Shown: piece by piece, positions 9,479-17,831 of the stretch
Numbering within the stretch: the stretch's first letter is position 1
How the letters are laid out: every line of letters begins with the position of its first letter
NCBI RefSeq assembly: GCF_014256275.1
Contig: NZ_JACCFE010000002.1
Location: 7,379,501-7,443,500, forward strand
DNA from: Rhodococcus sp. 4CII
GTDB lineage: Bacteria; Actinomycetota; Actinomycetes; Mycobacteriales; Mycobacteriaceae
Direction of reading: 5' to 3'
Length of the DNA: 64,000 nucleotides
Translations under genes and position numbers: made by a program
Notes under the pieces: model-generated
Database searches by the model: none
What the model saw: only the letters and a program-made list of their open reading frames with translations
Told to the model about the DNA's origin: nothing

Positions 9479-10243
9479 ATGACCATTCATGATCCCAGCC
9501 TGCGTGCTGCACTGAAGACATTGAAGTTGACCGGGATGCTCGACACGCTCGATGCCCGGCTCGCCCAAACCCGGGACGGGCAGCTCGGACACCTCGAATT
9601 CCTCCAAGTGCTGTGTGAGGACGAAATCGCCCGCCGGGAAACGGCGGCGCTGGCCCGCCGGCTGCGGCGGGCCAGGTTCGAGCAACAGGCCACGTTCGAG
9701 GACTTCGATTTCACGGCGAACCCGAAACTCCCGGCGGCGATGCTGCGGGACCTGGCCGCCCTGCGCTGGCTCGACGCCGGCGAGTCGGTCATTCTCTACG
9801 GACCCGTTGGGGTCGGCAAAACCCATGTGGCACAAGCACTCGGGCATCATGTCGCCCGCCGCGGTGGGGACGTGCGTTTCGTCAAGTGCTCCCGCATGCT
9901 TGCCGACCTCGCCGGTGGCCATGCCGACCGCACCATCGGTCAGCGGATGCGCGAATACACCCGTCCGCTGGTGTTGATCATCGACGACTTCGCGATGCGC
10001 GAGCACACCACCACCCAGTCGGATGACCTCTACGATCTCGTCTCCGACCGGGCGATCGCCGGCAAACCGCTGATTCTGACGAGCAACCGCGCCCCGAAGG
10101 ACTGGTACCCGCTGTTCCCGAACCCGGTCGTCGCCGAGTCGCTCCTCGACCGGCTCATCAACACCAGCCACCAAACCCTGATGGACGGACCGTCCTACCG
10201 ACCCCGCAAACGACCCGGACATCGCACCGCCGGCGCAACCTGA
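9479..10243 (+). CDS. istB: IS21 ATP-binding helper protein IstB
   Basis: AAA+ ATPase related to DnaC that assists IstA in target selection. 254 residues from ATG 9479, with AGGAGG at 9465-9470. Walker A is GPVGVGKTH, Walker B LVLIIDDFAM, sensor region LILTSNRAP. Much longer open reading in the same frame upstream is only the shadow of istA. Intact. Confidence 0.93.
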   Translation: MTIHDPSLRAALKTLKLTGMLDTLDARLAQTRDGQLGHLEFLQVLCEDEIARRETAALARRLRRARFEQQATFEDFDFTANPKLPAAMLRDLAALRWLDAGESVILYGPVGVGKTHVAQALGHHVARRGGDVRFVKCSRMLADLAGGHADRTIGQRMREYTRPLVLIIDDFAMREHTTTQSDDLYDLVSDRAIAGKPLILTSNRAPKDWYPLFPNPVVAESLLDRLINTSHQTLMDGPSYRPRKRPGHRTAGAT

Positions 10244-10299
10244 TCCGCACCCCCACCCGCTCGGGTTACCCTCGACTCAGCACGCCCGAGCATGGGGAA

Positions 10300-11409
10300 T
10301 TACGTGACGGACACCCCTGGGGAATTACGTGACGGTCGACAGGTGGTGGCCAGCCGGGCACCAGAACCGCCCAACGGGTGACCGATCGCGATGGCGCCGC
10401 CGTTCACGTTGACCTTCTCCAGAGGCGCTCGCGTCTCTGCCTGCCAGGCCAGGACCACGGACGCGAAAGCTTCGTTGACCTCGAACACATCGATGTCGTC
10501 GACAGTAAGACCGGCGCGATCCAAGACCTTCTGCGTCGCCGGGATGATGCCGGTCAGCATGAAGATCGGATCGTCGCCCGCGACGGCGAACGAGTGCACG
10601 CGCGCCCGTGGCCGCAGCCCTCGCCGCTCGGCGGCTCCCTCCGACATCACCAGGACGGCGGCGGCGCCATCGTTGACCGGGGAGCTGTTCCCGGCGGTGA
10701 CCTTCCACTCGATCCCCGGGAAGCGACGGTTCCAGTGGTCGTCCTCGAACGCCGTCATCAGCCCGGCGAGCGTCTCTGGCGTGGTGGCGGGTCGGATCGT
10801 CTCGTCGGTGGCGAGGTCGCTGACGCGTACCACCTCGTCGTCGAACAGACCGTCCTTCCATGCCCCTGCGGCGCGCACGTGCGACTCAGCCGCGAACTCG
10901 TCGAGCTGAGCGCGGGAGAAGCCCCATCTCCTGGCGATGAGCTCGGCCGAGACCCCCTGAGGGATCAAGCCCGGCGCATATCGCTCAGCCACCGACGGGC
11001 CTGCGAAGTCCTTGCCCAGGAACTGTGACCCGATCGGGATGCGAGACATCGACTCGACACCCGAAGCCACCGCGACGTCGTACGCACCTGCGATGACACC
11101 CTGCGCGGCAAAGTGCAGCGCCTGCTGGCTGGATCCGCACTGGCGATCCACCGTGACTCCGGGGACCGACTCGGGGTAGCCGGCGGCGAGCAGTGCCCAC
11201 CGTGCCGTGTTGCCCGACTGTTCCCCGACCTGACCCACGGCGCCGCTGATGACGTCGTCGATCGTGCCGGGGTCGATCCCGGTGCGCTCGACCAGGGCGC
11301 GGAGCGGTGCGGCGTGCAGCTCGACCGGGTGGATGTCGGCGTACGCGCCGCCGGGCTTGCCTCGTCCGAGCGGGGTGCGGACGGCGTCGACGATGACGGC
11401 TGAGGTCAT
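10300..11409 (-). pseudogene. Acetyl-CoA acetyltransferase (thiolase), 3' end lost to IS21
   Basis: Thiolase-fold enzyme of beta-oxidation type. Start ATG 11409 has a GAAGGGA ribosome binding site. Conserved parts: the active-site cysteine in VDRQCGSSQQAL (about residue 90), the NGGAIAIGHPLGGSGARL histidine motif, and VFEVNEAF. After SGARLATT the frame runs into the IS21 end and stops at 10300, so the last 30-40 residues, including the catalytic CxG cysteine motif near the C terminus, are missing. The lost tail is not found on the other side of the IS. The gene is driven from a divergent region shared with an HxlR gene that holds the TCATAGTGA repeats. Confidence 0.88.
10318..10341 (-). repeat. 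IS21 right terminal inverted repeat
   Basis: 24-bp terminal repeat, inverted partner of 7697-7720. The sequence immediately to its right is the interrupted thiolase gene. Confidence 0.8.
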
Positions 11410-11488
11410 GAGTAGTCCCTTCGATTGATCGGCGCCGACGACGCGCTGCGCGCCGGGCAGGATCATCATCACACAGAAACTCTGTAAA

Positions 11489-11519
11489 TCATAGTGACTC
11501 AGTCATTTTTTCATAGTGA
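11489..11519 (+). promoter_or_regulatory. Operator copy 1: TCATAGTGA direct repeat, 22-bp period
   Basis: TCATAGTGA at 11489-11497 and again at 11511-11519, between the divergent thiolase and HxlR genes. The same pair with the same 22-bp spacing occurs at 15988-16018 (next to the second HxlR gene) and, degenerate, at 23505-23535. Two helical turns between half sites on one DNA face fits binding by HxlR dimers; the regulator assignment is inference. Confidence 0.6.
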
Positions 11520-11572
11520 TATCGTTGACGCGAGACAACTGCTGCAAGCAGACCTTCTGGAAGGCGGTCATC

Positions 11573-12082
11573 ATGGGGAGCTGGTCGGACGTCGCGGACA
11601 CGGTGTGCCCCGTCGCGCGGTCGAGCGCGGTCATCGGGGAGCGCTGGACCTTGGTGATCATGCGCGAGTTGGCAATGGGCAACACACGTTTCGACAGCCT
11701 GCAGGTCCAGACCTCCGCTTCGCCCCAGATGCTGACAGAGCGCCTGAAGCAACTCGAATCGGACGGGATGCTCGAACGTCACGCCTACAGCGAGCGGCCG
11801 CGCCGTTACGAGTACCGGCTGACCGACAAGGGCAGCGCATTCGGATCTGTACTGCTCGCCCTGAGGGCATGGGGCGAGACGTGGTGCAAGGAGCCCGACG
11901 ACGAGCTGGCCGTCCACGTCATCCACAGGGCATGCGGTCACGAGGTCGGCCTGAACGGCACGGTGTGCGAGGGCTGCGGTAAACCCTTCACAGTCGGTGA
12001 CACACTCGACACACCCGGCGAAGCCTTCGCTCGCGAACGTAGCGACAGGACGAAAGCGGCCGCCGCCAACCATCCTTCCTGA
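11573..12082 (+). CDS. HxlR-family regulator with C-terminal cysteine motif (paralogue 1)
   Basis: Winged-helix transcription factor, about 169 residues from ATG 11573 (GGAAGG at 11559-11564); a longer start at 11516 is less likely. HxlR core: CPVARSSAVIGERWTLVIMR, then SPQMLTERLKQLESDGMLER and RYEYRLTDKG. Beyond the usual ~110-residue family length there is a C-terminal HRACGHEVGLNGTVCEGCGK stretch that looks like a small metal-binding knuckle. It is about two-thirds identical by eye to the HxlR gene at 15413-15931. Divergent from the thiolase, with operator copy 1 between, so it probably controls both directions. Confidence 0.88.
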   Translation: MGSWSDVADTVCPVARSSAVIGERWTLVIMRELAMGNTRFDSLQVQTSASPQMLTERLKQLESDGMLERHAYSERPRRYEYRLTDKGSAFGSVLLALRAWGETWCKEPDDELAVHVIHRACGHEVGLNGTVCEGCGKPFTVGDTLDTPGEAFARERSDRTKAAAANHPS

Positions 12083-12253
12083 CGCCGTCCGCGCGGCGAT
12101 CGGCGCGACGATCGGCAGACCCCATGTCCTGCAGGATCGGATCATGTCGCCGAAATCAGTAGCTTGTCGCTCATAATATTACGTTTGACAGACAATGGAC
12201 TCGAGAGTTGACGACGGGGCAACTGCCCGCGTTCGGGAAGGTCGGAGGAACCG

Positions 12254-12397
12254 GTGGCGCGCTACAGCACGGACCACAAGCAAGAAACACCCGAGCGGAT
12301 CGTGGAGGCGGCGGGACCTGCCCGATCGAAGAGAGCCATCATGACCTCAGCCGTCATCGTCGACGCCGTCCGCTATTTCACCGGAGGCACCCGATGA
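12254..12397 (+). pseudogene. Fused gene heads: TetR N-terminus joined to thiolase N-terminus
   Basis: A 47-codon open frame with its own GGAGG (12244-12248) and GTG start 12254. The first ~21 codons read ARYSTDHKQETPERIVEAAG, the typical start of a TetR regulator. At 12341 it continues in frame into MTSAVIVDAVR, identical to the first 11 residues of the thiolase at 11409. It ends at TGA 12395-12397, overlapping the ATG of the acyl-CoA ligase. Two successive deletions could have left these heads. It may now act as a translationally coupled leader for the ligase. Confidence 0.7.
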
Positions 12398-13929
12398 GCA
12401 CAATCGTCCCCATTCCCCGCACACACAACCCGTTCAGCCGCGACGGCGTAACGGTCGACTCCGTCAACGGCCCGGAGTACGCCGACCTGCCGGACTCGTT
12501 GCTCGCGCTCCTGCGCAGCCGGATGGAGGGCTCACCCGGCGTCGAGGCGGTCGCTGAGCTGGGCGGGGAGCGGCTGACCTACCGGCAGCTCTGGGACCGC
12601 GCGGCGCGGGTCGCGGGCGGCCTGCGCGCCCACGGCGTCGAGCACGGCGACCGGGTCGCAATCCGCTACCCGGCCGGCATCTCGTGGGTGCTGGCGTTCT
12701 GGGGCACCCTGATGGCCGGCGCCGTGGTGGTCGCCGTCAACACCCGCTCGTCCGTCTCCGAGGTCGAGTTCGTGCTCGGTGACTCCGGCACCAAGGTCGA
12801 TCTCGCCCCCGAGACCCCGCTGCCCGACGCCGAGGCGTACGTCGCCGAGGGCCTGGGCCTCGACGACGTGGCCGCACTCTTCTACACCTCCGGCACGACC
12901 GGCACACCGAAGGGCGTTCCGGTCGTGCACCGCGCGTTCCTGAGCAACGCCCAGAACATGATCCGCACGATCGGCATACCCCCGGATGCGGGAGCGGCGC
13001 TGCGCACCCTGATCTCGGTGCCGCTGTTCCATGTCACCGGCTGCAACTCCCAGATGCTGGTGGCAGTCCAGGTCGGCGGCACGGCCGTGATCATGCCCGC
13101 GCTGGACCAGGTGCGCCTGATCGAGGCACTGGCGACCGAGCGGATCACCTTCATGGTCACCGTGCCGGCGGTCTATGCGCTGCTCCTGCGCAACCCGGCC
13201 TTCGCCGGCGCGGACGTCTCCACCGTGCGTTGGGTCGGGTACGGCGGATCGCCGATCGACCAGAGCCTGGTCGGCGAGCTCCAAACAGCCTTCCGCGGAG
13301 CGGAGGTCTTCAACGGCTACGGCATGACAGAGACCGCCTCCTTGATGACGCTGCTGCCCCACGCCGACGCGGTCGAGCACGCCGACTCCGTCGGTTACGC
13401 CGTGCCGTCGGTCGACCTGGGCCTCGTCCCGCTCAACGAGGCCGACCCGACGGTCGGCGAGCTCGTGGCCCGCGGCGCGAACGTCACCGACGGCTACTGG
13501 CACCGCCCGGAAGTGACGGCCGAGACGACCGTCGACGGGTGGCTGCACACTGGCGACATTGTCCGCGTCGACGACGCCGGGCGCGTCCACATCGTCGACC
13601 GCATCAAGGACATCATCAACCGCGGCGGCGAGAACATCTCCAGCTTCGAGGTCGAGTCCGCGCTGGTCGCCTCGCCGGGCGTCCTGGAGGCAGCGGTGCT
13701 CGCCGTACCCGACGACGTGATGGGCGAGAAGGTCGGCGCGGTCGTGTACGGCGGCGACGCCGGGGTCGACGTCGCATCGGTCATCGCGCACTGCCGCGAG
13801 CAGCTGGCGGACTTCAAGGTCCCGCAGTACGTCGCGGTAGCCACCGAGCCGCTGCCGCGCAACGCTGGGGGCAAACTGCTCAAGGCCAACCTGCGGGCCA
13901 CGATCGGCTGGGGCAATCCACTGCGATGA
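12394..13929 (+). CDS. AMP-forming acyl-CoA synthetase/ligase
   Basis: Adenylate-forming enzyme, 511 residues from ATG 12394 (GGAGG at 12383-12387), that activates a carboxylic acid as its CoA thioester. Motifs: YTSGTTGTPKG (P-loop-like, about residue 165), NGYGMTE, WLHTGDI, and the C-terminal hinge and lysine region DRIKDIINRGGENIS...PRNAGGKLLK. Substrate not predictable. Upstream lies a short fused remnant overlapping its start codon; downstream come ISL3 remnants. Likely part of the same catabolic set as the thiolase, though the original order has been broken. Confidence 0.92.
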   Translation: MSTIVPIPRTHNPFSRDGVTVDSVNGPEYADLPDSLLALLRSRMEGSPGVEAVAELGGERLTYRQLWDRAARVAGGLRAHGVEHGDRVAIRYPAGISWVLAFWGTLMAGAVVVAVNTRSSVSEVEFVLGDSGTKVDLAPETPLPDAEAYVAEGLGLDDVAALFYTSGTTGTPKGVPVVHRAFLSNAQNMIRTIGIPPDAGAALRTLISVPLFHVTGCNSQMLVAVQVGGTAVIMPALDQVRLIEALATERITFMVTVPAVYALLLRNPAFAGADVSTVRWVGYGGSPIDQSLVGELQTAFRGAEVFNGYGMTETASLMTLLPHADAVEHADSVGYAVPSVDLGLVPLNEADPTVGELVARGANVTDGYWHRPEVTAETTVDGWLHTGDIVRVDDAGRVHIVDRIKDIINRGGENISSFEVESALVASPGVLEAAVLAVPDDVMGEKVGAVVYGGDAGVDVASVIAHCREQLADFKVPQYVAVATEPLPRNAGGKLLKANLRATIGWGNPLR

Positions 13930-14009
13930 CGGCAGTCCGTGACCAAGTCCGAGTCCGCCGACGAGAGTCCGGCCCGCGCGAGCTGCGAGGCCGGGGTGTG
14001 TCAATTTAA

Positions 14010-14585
14010 CGGCCCTGTCTCACATTCGGTGGTGACGGAGAGTTGTGAGGGTCGATGACCATCATGTGATGGATGTCAACGAGCTTGTGTAGACGGTGTT
14101 TTCGGGTCTGTCCCCGCTGGTCATAGAGGATGTGGCCGACGAGGGTGAGCGGATCGTGGTGCGGGCGCGGACTCTGCAGGAGGCCGCGGTCTGTCCGGTG
14201 TGCGGGGCCTCGTCGGAGCGCTGCATGGCTATCACTGGCGGACGGTGGCCGACGTTCCGGTCGACGGGCGACAGGTGGTGGTCCGTGTCCGGGTGCGGCG
14301 TCTGGTGTGTCCCACGCGAGGCTGCTGCCACACCTTCCGCGAGCAGGTGCCCGGGGTGCTGGAGCGATACCAGCGACGCACCGCTCGTCTGACCACGCAG
14401 GTCAAGGCCGTGGTCAAAGAGTTAGCGGGCCGGCCGGGATCACGTTTGCCGGCGATACTCGCGGTGGGCCTGTCGCGTCACACGATCCTGCGCACCCTGC
14501 GCATCCCATTGCCGACCGGGAGGACGGGCCACGCGCCCGAACCACCCTGGAACGCTGGCACCAGGTCGACGACCTGCTCGGATAA
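14010..14585 (+). mobile_element. ISL3-family transposase remnant
   Basis: Left end GGCCCTGTCTCAC at about 14010 and a broken transposase. The N-terminal zinc-finger region starts at 14096 (VFSGLSPLVIEDV...CPVCGASSER), shifts frame near 14225, continues as VADVPVDGRQVVVRVRVRRL and CPTRGCCHTFREQVPGVLER, then jumps at about 14530 to the C-terminal tail TTLERWHQVDDLLG. The whole catalytic core is deleted. Inactive. Confidence 0.75.
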
Positions 14586-14927
14586 CCATACCCCGCGCGT
14601 CCCGTCCTTGTTCACGCCTGCCCAACGCGTCCTGCGCCGCGCACACGCCTCCTAGTGTCGGCGCCAGGACATCCGCCCCGACGTACCTACCGGCCCGCAC
14701 GCACCCGCGCCAACCGTGCACGGGGCCGCCCCTCGCTCACCGGGCCGGGCACTCCACAGACCAGTGCCACAACCGTGCAGGCCTCCCGCCGGTGCTCCGG
14801 ACACTCCCGCCACGGGTCGTCGTGGCCAGGGCGGCGAAGTGCCCGCTTTCGCGGGTTACAGCTCGCTGCGTTGCCACTGTTTGTGTTCGTCGTCGTGTGC
14901 GGCCTCGTCGGCCGTACGGTGACGCAC

Positions 14928-15143
14928 CTACTCGACCCAGGCCACGGCGAGTTCGCCGAAGACCTGCATGTTGCCAGGGGAGGTCCCGTCGTTCTCGGTG
15001 AACAGGGCCAGCAGCTCGGCGGCGGCCGGGCTGTCCTGGTCGCAGGTGGCGCACAGCACGGCTTCCTTGTAGCCGTGCACCTTCGCATCGCGCCCGTTCA
15101 CGATGGTGCTCGGAAACTGCGCCATAACCTGAAGATTGCGCAT
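14928..15143 (-). CDS. Small cysteine-pair protein, possibly truncated (DUF6300-like)
   Basis: 71 residues, unknown function. The stretch VLCATCDQDSPAAAELLALF with a tryptophan near the C terminus (AVAWVE) recalls the second half of a family of ~110-residue actinobacterial proteins in which a CxxCG knuckle precedes LCxxCD. The first knuckle is missing here, so the 5' part may have been lost where the rightward fragment at 15120-15316 begins. Family name is a tentative recollection. Start at 15143 or ATG 15125. Confidence 0.4.
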   Translation of the reverse strand: MRNLQVMAQFPSTIVNGRDAKVHGYKEAVLCATCDQDSPAAAELLALFTENDGTSPGNMQVFGELAVAWVE

Positions 15144-15316
15144 CGCATCATTTCCGCGGACGACCGCATGGTCCTGGCCGGCGCCATGGCCATGGACGAA
15201 CAGCAGGCCAAGGCACCCGCCTCACCGAACCGTTCGGCGAGAAGATCGAGATCCCCGCGACGTTTACTGCACACTCGACACTGCTGGTTTCCAGGCACCA
15301 GAGGCCCGAAGCGTGA
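15120..15316 (+). pseudogene. Tail fragment of an unidentified protein, frameshifted
   Basis: A short coding-looking stretch in two frames: IISADDRMVLAGAMAMDEQQ, then (after a shift near 15222) LTEPFGEKIEIPATFTAHST...RHQRPEA, stopping at 15314-15316. Codon use is like that of real genes in the region. I do not recognise the family. It lies head to head with the truncated leftward gene at 14928-15143, as expected for a deletion junction. Confidence 0.3.
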
Positions 15317-15322
15317 CACGCA

Positions 15323-15356
15323 GGCGTGTGCCGTCGGCAGGCGTGTGCCGTCGGCA
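15323..15356 (+). repeat. Two tandem copies of a 17-bp repeat
   Basis: GGCGTGTGCCGTCGGCA occurs twice in a row, at 15323-15339 and 15340-15356, in the gap between a gene tail and the end of an HxlR gene. Function unknown. Confidence 0.8.
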
Positions 15357-15412
15357 GACGGGATCCCGCATGGCTGACGGCTCCGCGGCCGTCGTGCCCC
15401 CGAGGGGGCAGG

Positions 15413-15931
15413 TCAGGTTCGGCGGGCCTCGGCGTCGCGTCTGGCAGCTGCGCTCCTGGCCTCGCGTTCCTGTGCGAAGGCCGCGCTGAGTTCAGCCGTC
15501 ACTTCGTTCATGGTGAAGGGTTCGCCGCACCCTTCACACACGGGGCCGCTCAGGCCCACCTCGCGACCGCATGTCTTGTGAATGTGGTGGACGGCGACCT
15601 CTTCCCCGGGCTCCTTGCACCATGTCTCGCCCCATGCCCGCAGGGCGAGCAGTACCGAGGCGAAGGCTTCGCCCTTGTCGGTGAGGTGGTACTCGTAGCG
15701 GCGGGGCCTCTCGCTGTACGCACGGCGTTCGAGCATGCCGTCGGCCTCCAGCCGCTTGAGGCGGTTGGTCAGCATCTGCGGCGAAGTCAGGGTCTGGACC
15801 TGCAATGTGTCGAAGCGGCGGTTGCCCATCGTCAGCTCCCGCATGATCACGAGCGTCCAGCGGTCCCCGATCACCGCGCTCGACCGCGCGACGGGGCACT
15901 GCGTGCTCGTGATCTCTGACCAGCCAGCCAT
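15413..15931 (-). CDS. HxlR-family regulator with C-terminal cysteine motif (paralogue 2)
   Basis: About 172 residues from ATG 15931 (GAGGAGG just upstream); an upstream ATG at 15970 is possible. Same layout as the gene at 11573-12082: CPVARSSAVIGDRWTLVIMR core, RYEYHLTDKG wing, and a C-terminal HKTCGREVGLSGPVCEGCGE knuckle. Divergent from the isochorismatase-family gene, with operator copy 3 between. The pairing of regulator, operator and target repeats that at 11.5 kb, so both likely recognise the same sequence. Confidence 0.88.
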   Translation of the reverse strand: MAGWSEITSTQCPVARSSAVIGDRWTLVIMRELTMGNRRFDTLQVQTLTSPQMLTNRLKRLEADGMLERRAYSERPRRYEYHLTDKGEAFASVLLALRAWGETWCKEPGEEVAVHHIHKTCGREVGLSGPVCEGCGEPFTMNEVTAELSAAFAQEREARSAAARRDAEARRT

Positions 15932-15987
15932 ACCGACGTCCTCCTCGTGAACTCGTTCCGCCCCCATCATCGCAGAGATCGAGCGAG

Positions 15988-16018
15988 TGACTATGAAAAA
16001 TAGAGTTGATCACTATGA
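15988..16018 (-). promoter_or_regulatory. Operator copy 3: TCATAGTGA direct repeat, 22-bp period
   Basis: On the minus strand, TCATAGTGA at 16018-16010 and TCATAGTCA at 15996-15988, again 22 bp apart, between the HxlR gene (start 15931) and the isochorismatase gene (start 16102). Same half-site sequence and spacing as at 11489-11519. Confidence 0.6.
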
Positions 16019-16101
16019 TTTTTTGAGTTACTCTCGGGTGAGCCGAGAGAGCGTCCAGGTGACAAGACGTGGACTCCTCGGCACGTCTGGAGGCATCACT
16101 C

Positions 16102-16734
16102 ATGACCGATACGCAGTACGACCCGGCGCACACGGGGCTGCTCCTGGTGGACCCGTACAACGACTTCCTCTCCGAAGGGGGCAAGGTTTGGCCCTTGGTC
16201 GAAGAGGTCGCCAAGGAGGTCGGCCTGCTCGACAACCTGCGCGCGGTGGTGGCCGCCGCGCGTGCGGCCGGCATCCAGGTCTTCGTCGTCCCGCACCGTC
16301 GCGGGCGCGAGGGCAACTACGCGAACTGGAACTACCTCACCCGGGACCAGGCCGCCGCCAAGGAGGCCCTGGTGTTCGAAGACGGAGCCTGGGGCGGCGA
16401 CTGGCACCCGGACTTCGTTCCCCAGCCGAACGATGTCGTGATCCACGAGCACTGGGCGCAGAGCGGGTTCGCCAACACCGATCTCGACTTCCAGCTCAAG
16501 AAGCACGGCATCACCCACGTGGTGAACGTCGGCATGCTGGCCAACTCCTGCATCGAGTCGACCAGCCGCTTCGCCATGGAACTGGGCTACCACGTGACCC
16601 TGGTACGCGGAGCGACCGCCGCGTTCAGCCGGGAATTGCTGCACGCGGCCCACGAGCTGAACGGTCCGACGTACGCCCACGCCATCCTGAGCACCGACGA
16701 GCTCGTCACCGCCTTCAAGGGCGCACACGTCTGA
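16102..16734 (+). CDS. Isochorismatase-family cysteine hydrolase
   Basis: 210 residues from ATG 16102 (GGAGG at 16089-16093). Fold marks of the family: the strand and catalytic Asp in GLLLVDPYNDF (about residues 11-21), a lysine/His region in the middle, and the nucleophile motif VNVGMLANSCIEST with Cys at about residue 152. Members hydrolyse C-N or vinyl-ether bonds (N-carbamoylsarcosine, nicotinamide, isochorismate); the substrate here is unknown. It is followed by an SRPBCC gene about 100 bp downstream, likely in one operon, and controlled from the HxlR/TCATAGTGA region. A truncated copy of its first codons occurs at 23352-23426. Confidence 0.88.
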   Translation: MTDTQYDPAHTGLLLVDPYNDFLSEGGKVWPLVEEVAKEVGLLDNLRAVVAAARAAGIQVFVVPHRRGREGNYANWNYLTRDQAAAKEALVFEDGAWGGDWHPDFVPQPNDVVIHEHWAQSGFANTDLDFQLKKHGITHVVNVGMLANSCIESTSRFAMELGYHVTLVRGATAAFSRELLHAAHELNGPTYAHAILSTDELVTAFKGAHV

Positions 16735-16836
16735 CGCTCACCACAGAATCGCCCAACGGGGGCGACATCTCTCGATTGCAAATACGTAGGTGACTCACTG
16801 CTCATGCGGTGCGTTGCACTGAGAAAGGATCAGATC

Positions 16837-17394
16837 TTGTCGAACGAACAGGTAGTACACACCCTGCTGATGACCGAGACAGAGGTGACGGCTACGGTCG
16901 ACGCGCCGATCGAGGCGGTCGACATCGCGGACTGGGTGCTGAACCTGCCCGACGCGGAGTACCAGCGTTGCGCGCCGGGCGAGCACATCGCTGCGGGCCG
17001 GACGACCACGGATGACGGACGCCCGATGGTCATCTGCGTGGAGAACGTCGGCGGCAGCCTCATCATCCAGCACTACGTGGCCGAGGTGCACGAGCCGCAC
17101 CACTGCCGCATGGTGTCGCTGACCGATGCGCAGACAGCGGGCGTCTGGACCAAAGCCCAGGTCACATGGGACCTGCGGGTGGAGCCGATCGATGACAAAA
17201 CCTGCCGTTTTACCAACACCGTGACCGTCCACCCCACCCAAGGGTTCCTGGACCTTCTCGATCAGGGTGGCGTGAGCTATGACGACGCCGCCGCGCAACA
17301 GCAGGCCTCGACCCACGCCCACAACCAGCGCGAGACTCCGCTCTACGCGGCCAGCTTGGCACGCAAGGCACTGGCCAAGTCGGCCGTGAGCTGA
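16837..17394 (+). CDS. SRPBCC-superfamily protein
   Basis: About 185 residues from TTG 16837, chosen because AAAGGA lies 7 bp upstream at 16824-16829. The predicted START/Bet v1-like fold shows as VTATVDAPIEAVDIADWVLN at the start, alternating strands (CRFTNTVTVHP), and a C-terminal helix (NQRETPLYAASLARKALA). Such proteins bind small hydrophobic ligands or act as cyclases; no catalytic residues can be assigned. It follows the isochorismatase-type hydrolase and probably shares its pathway. Confidence 0.7.
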   Translation: MSNEQVVHTLLMTETEVTATVDAPIEAVDIADWVLNLPDAEYQRCAPGEHIAAGRTTTDDGRPMVICVENVGGSLIIQHYVAEVHEPHHCRMVSLTDAQTAGVWTKAQVTWDLRVEPIDDKTCRFTNTVTVHPTQGFLDLLDQGGVSYDDAAAQQQASTHAHNQRETPLYAASLARKALAKSAVS

Positions 17395-17419
17395 TCTCTC
17401 CGTCTCGCAGCGGCCCACT

Positions 17420-17594
17420 GCTGCGCCGGCACGGCGCAGCAGTGGCCGCTGCAGGGCGCGGGCCCCGGCTTCCAGGACGGCGGGGGAGACGCCGGCGAGG
17501 TTGCCGCGCTCAAGCTTCGCGTAGTACTCCACGCTCACGTCGGCCAGCGCGGCGACCTCTCTCCTGCGCAGCCCGGACTGCCAGCGCCGGGGCG
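17420..17594 (-). pseudogene. XRE-family regulator fragment
   Basis: Helix-turn-helix stretch GLRRREVAALADVSVEYYAK followed by LERGNLAGVSPAVLEAGARALQ, typical of the MmyB-like XRE regulators of actinobacteria. The start (before GLRRRE) is cut at about 17595, where a rightward cupin fragment begins, and the ligand-binding half is absent. Nonfunctional. Confidence 0.7.
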
Positions 17595-17785
17595 GACCGA
17601 TCGAGGTCATCCGACCCGGTGACCGCGTGCTGTTCGAGGCTGACGAGGAGCACTGGCACGGCGCCGCTCCGAACCGGCTGATGGTCCACCTGGCCATCAA
17701 CGAAAGCGACGCCGACCACGACGTCGTGCACTGGCTGACCCCCGTCACCGACGAGGAATACGCCGCCTCCCCGGCCACCGACTGA
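17594..17785 (+). pseudogene. Cupin-domain protein, C-terminal fragment
   Basis: About 63 codons reading GGPIEVIRPGDRVLFEADEE, then HWHGAAPNRLMVHLAINESD and ending DEEYAASPATD at TGA 17783-17785. This is the last third of a single-domain cupin. The EEHWHGA motif carries the last metal-ligand histidine. The N-terminal part is lost at the junction with the XRE fragment. It is 46 bp upstream of the alcohol dehydrogenase gene, so the original cupin-dehydrogenase operon spacing may be preserved. Confidence 0.65.
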
Positions 17786-17831
17786 CACCTGACCTGAACC
17801 AGCCACCCCCCTGAACGAGGAACATCTGCGC

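Larger units (their letters stand above)
7697..10341 (+). mobile_element. Complete IS21-family insertion sequence
   Basis: 2,645 bp with istA and istB and imperfect 24-bp terminal inverted repeats at 7697-7720 and 10318-10341 (both contain GTAATTCCCCA or its complement). Further copies of the GTCACGTAATTCCCCA motif lie just inside both ends (about 7738-7783 on the left, 10294-10310 on the right), the multiple transposase-binding sites typical of IS21. The right end sits inside a thiolase gene. No matching target duplication was found (left flank ACACA, right flank GGTGG), so a deletion or rearrangement probably followed insertion. Confidence 0.9.
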
